Shown piece by piece: positions 61,359 to 64,000 of a DNA stretch of 64,000 nucleotides. Made by a program: the position numbers and the translations under genes. Source of the stretch: Apostichopus japonicus (Eukaryota > Echinodermata > Holothuroidea > Aspidochirotida > Stichopodidae); NCBI RefSeq assembly GCF_037975245.1, contig NC_092564.1, forward strand, positions 7,601,984 through 7,665,983. The letters are read 5' to 3'. The stretch's first letter is position 1. Each line of letters opens with the position of its first letter. The notes beneath the pieces were generated by a model, which was not told the origin of the DNA, searched no databases, and worked only from the letters and a program-made list of their open reading frames with translations.

Positions 61359-61959
61359 ATGTGTGTAGTGTTCGGTTTCGATATACCTGATATCGGAAAT
61401 ATCTGCTATTTTTCATTTCCTTCAACGAAGTTTTATAATAGCCATTATAAGAGGTTGCAATATTTCTACACCAATAAATTAACTGTGTCTGAATTTTCGA
61501 AAATTTCCTGACCAACATTTTTTCTATATTGGTTGTCCATAGATCGATTGAATTTTGTGCAACATTATGGGTATGTTTTGAAGTGATTTAAGCCCATGAA
61601 ATATTGGGCTTAAAACCTTGAAAAGTGGGGCTGTCAGATATTGTGGGCTGTGACGTAGAATCACCTACAAAAGCAATCATCCATAGGACATGCAATGAGG
61701 TCGAACATGATGAGTGACTGGTTACAATCTTCAAAAAGGTTATGGATGGAATAAAACTTTTGGGAAATACTTGGTTCTCAGGCAAAAGTGTACATCTGGT
61801 TGGTCATTTTCAAGCCCGAGAAGTGCCATTTCCGGTGATCTGGGGGGTATCAAAACCAGAATTTTTCTTGTACGCTCCGCGCCAACCGATGGTGGCGCTC
61901 CGCTTAGATGGTAATTCGCGCCCCCCGGGTTAGAAAATCCTGGATACGCGCCTGATACT

Positions 61960-62983
61960 GATATGCAAATGCACAGCTCAATAACAACAGGTGCAGATTC
62001 TACAATGTAGTGCAACGTTTGCACACGTGTATCATATGCATATTCAATAACATTACAAGGTCTAGCTAAAATACATCTTAAGGTTACTACCGTCACCAGC
62101 TTTCATCTAGTCGAGTATTTAGATATAGATCGGAGTGTTGAGAGCAACACCGTTCATATATTCATCCCCTTCATACTCCCTAGAATTGCCCGTTCTCATC
62201 CAACAAACGATTGTCAATATACTAACTTACTCACGAGAACAGCACTGTTAAGGAGTTTGACTAATTTTAAAGACATGTTCCCGAATAGCACCCTCTATTT
62301 GCAAAGTTTGACGCACATACACAAATAAGTTTAAGAGATTTGCAAATGGCGACCTCATTCAGGGAAGTTTGCTTTCACTGGACGGATCCAATTCTCAGTT
62401 ATCACGAAGCGCGTATTTTGCGAGACAACCGTGGGAAGGGGAGAGGTGGGGGTGGAGGGTTGAGGAGAACGAGAATGAAAGCTGAAAATATAGCTAACAA
62501 ATGTTAAGATTGACAAGATGATTTATGTTTACCAATTTGAAATCATATGAGGGAAAGTTGAGAATACCATCATAGTTAATTCTGTTGGGTGAAAATTGTT
62601 CTCAAGTTAAAGCTCAATTTGATTCTGAATTTGTCATCAAGCTGCTTTCTTAACATTTCAAAGGAGAACTAAAGTACATAAAAGTATCTTCAGTTTACGG
62701 CTACAGCTGCACCAGAAAGGATGGAATATGGAAGTAATCATCAATGAATCCCAAAGTAAGAAATTGGACTATGGATCACAGAACTTGCTGCACTGGATTG
62801 AATGTATGTTATGCTCACCATTAAGTAGCAGTTGAAGGATTGCCTGCACACAGGTCTCTGAATATTGAGTGGTATCCAGATATGTCACTCATGTCTGTGT
62901 ATATTACATGTTACACAGCAACAGCCCAATGTACAGTGCAGTTTTAAGATAATAAATTAATCTGGCAAATAAATGAGCATCAG
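61960..62983. other. Intergenic DNA
   Basis: No gene, RNA or delimited repeat is recognised. A G-rich stretch lies near 62434-62460. Confidence 0.5.
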
Positions 62984-63290
62984 TACTACATTATAATAAT
63001 AATCATAATTATAATCATAATAATCAGCAGTAAGTTTTACGACGCTCAAGCGACAACTAATGTGGCAAAAACCCGCAAGGGCTTATGGATTACAACTTAC
63101 ACGTCAGGTGGCTTCCAATTCTACATTTTAACTCAAAGTTGGAATCTTTTCAATTTAGAAAGTCATTTCAGATGGGAAATCCGTAGATTACTCTTGGATG
63201 AAAAACCTACCTTACTATGACCAGGCCAGGCATCGAACCCGGAACCTCCCCATTGCTAAGCCTCATGATAAGTTAACCAATTAATTCATC
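62984..63290 (-). mobile_element. tRNA-derived SINE
   Basis: On the minus strand a B box GGTTCGATGCC (63239-63229) follows an A-box-like AATTGGTTAAC (near 63282-63270). About 200 bp of body follows, and the unit ends in an (ATA/ATC)n tail at 63025-62990, as usual for a SINE 3' end. The body includes a hairpin-like GGAATCTTTTCAATTTAGAA region and CCCGCAAGGGCTTATGG on the + strand. Whether the body holds a known conserved SINE core was not testable here. Confidence 0.65.
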
Positions 63291-64000
63291 ACTCTCATTA
63301 CCACTCAATGAGCAAGAGGCATTCATATTGTCACTGATCTGCTGTTCTGGAGAGACAGGGAAGGGGGGAGGGTGTTTAAAATGTTTTCTCATACTAAGGG
63401 ATGGTGTACCCAAAAATTTGAACAATGTATTATGTAATATCATATTTAATATGAACACAACAGGTGTTATAGTCTATAGTGACTTTAATAACCCTTGTCA
63501 TTCACAACATTGCTGTATATAATTTTCTTTGTAGATCGTCTTTTCTGGACCTGATTGTTTTTTTTTTAGTAACCTCTGACTGCAATCCCCGTCGCCAAAC
63601 ACTCAACGCCCACCCTCACATGTACATCCTCCTTCCTCTTTAATCAATGTTGGGAACCCCTGGTTTACACTACTTATCTTCGGCTGGTATCTTGTAAAGT
63701 TATTATCAATTGATCGTTATCTCTCGTTATCTCTTAACATAGAGTCAAATTCCCATGATCTTTTCTTTAAAAAAAAATCCCCCATTTGTAAAACTTGTTC
63801 CATAATTGAAAATTAATTGTGCAAAGGTGTGCAAGTGTGAAATGAAGGTTATACGACAGAACACTTCAGTTTAATTGTACCAGTGAATCAGCATATTAAC
63901 AAACCAGTTTATCAATGGAGATCAGCAAACATAAATCAAACATAACAAACACAACAGCTTAAGATTAGTCATCAGGGAGTTCTGTATTTACATAATCTGT
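63291..64000. other. Intergenic DNA to window end
   Basis: No gene, RNA or delimited repeat is recognised; short poly(T) and poly(A) runs occur near 63560 and 63769. Confidence 0.5.

Larger units (their letters stand above)
59027..61954. mobile_element. Nest of hAT-type elements; outer unit
   Basis: The outermost ends are CAGGTGCGTATCCAGG at 59027 and CTGGATACGCGCCTG ending at 61954, an inverted pair. Both sides are flanked by ATACT (59022-59026 and 61955-61959). CGCGCCCCCCGGGT occurs near both ends. The right 160 bp share family B sequence (GAAGTGCCATTTCC; ATGGTGGCGCTCCGCTTAGA). Inside lie several separately delimited elements. The pairing of the two outer ends is inference, because a 5-bp match is weak and both ends could belong to different insertions. 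Confidence 0.55.

Noticed and set aside
1-64000. CRISPR arrays, operons or phage genes
   Set aside because: Split genes with GT-AG introns, polyadenylation signals and metazoan transposons make this nuclear eukaryotic DNA; the tandem arrays lack alternating unique spacers.

Overview
This is eukaryotic nuclear DNA from a metazoan. It is AT-rich and intron-bearing, gene-poor and repeat-rich. I recognise two protein-coding genes, both on the + strand and each with two coding exons. The first is a sodium-coupled solute transporter of the SLC5 (SMCT-like) family at 1451-5572. The second is an LHFPL2-type tetraspan membrane protein at 36411-49125. Degenerate TTAGGG-type repeats, hAT and Kolobok-like DNA transposons, Penelope-like and CR1/L2-like retroelement fragments, a tRNA-derived SINE and many poly(C)/poly(G) runs suit a marine invertebrate. 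An echinoderm is my best guess, but nothing in the window proves the taxon.

Layout: 1-1450 is upstream DNA with worn transposon ends. 1451-5572 is the SLC5 gene; its 2.3-kb intron holds a TTAA-flanked MITE with a 190-bp near-perfect palindrome. 5.8-36.4 kb is intergenic. It contains a 283-bp inverted-repeat element with telomere-like repeats inside, three short hAT-type elements with target duplications, several 70-310-bp local tandem duplications, a tRNA-like sequence, a truncated LINE and a 25-bp minisatellite. 36.4-49.1 kb is LHFPL2. Its 12-kb intron holds a THAP-coding, TTAA-flanked element (Kolobok-like) interrupted by a 997-bp hAT-type element, a duplicated block in which one copy gained a MITE, and a minisatellite ending 24-30 bp before the second coding exon. 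49.1-64 kb has no recognised host gene. It holds a duplicated block with a frameshifted Penelope GIY-YIG fragment, a nest of four or more DNA transposons (59027-61954) and a SINE.

The two genes share no obvious pathway. SLC5 proteins move small organic anions or vitamins with sodium; LHFPL2 is a four-pass membrane protein. The main interest of the window is its transposon archaeology: many short elements here can be delimited to the base by target-site duplications or by an unoccupied paralogous site. I did not find convincing evidence for a wholly new biological system.
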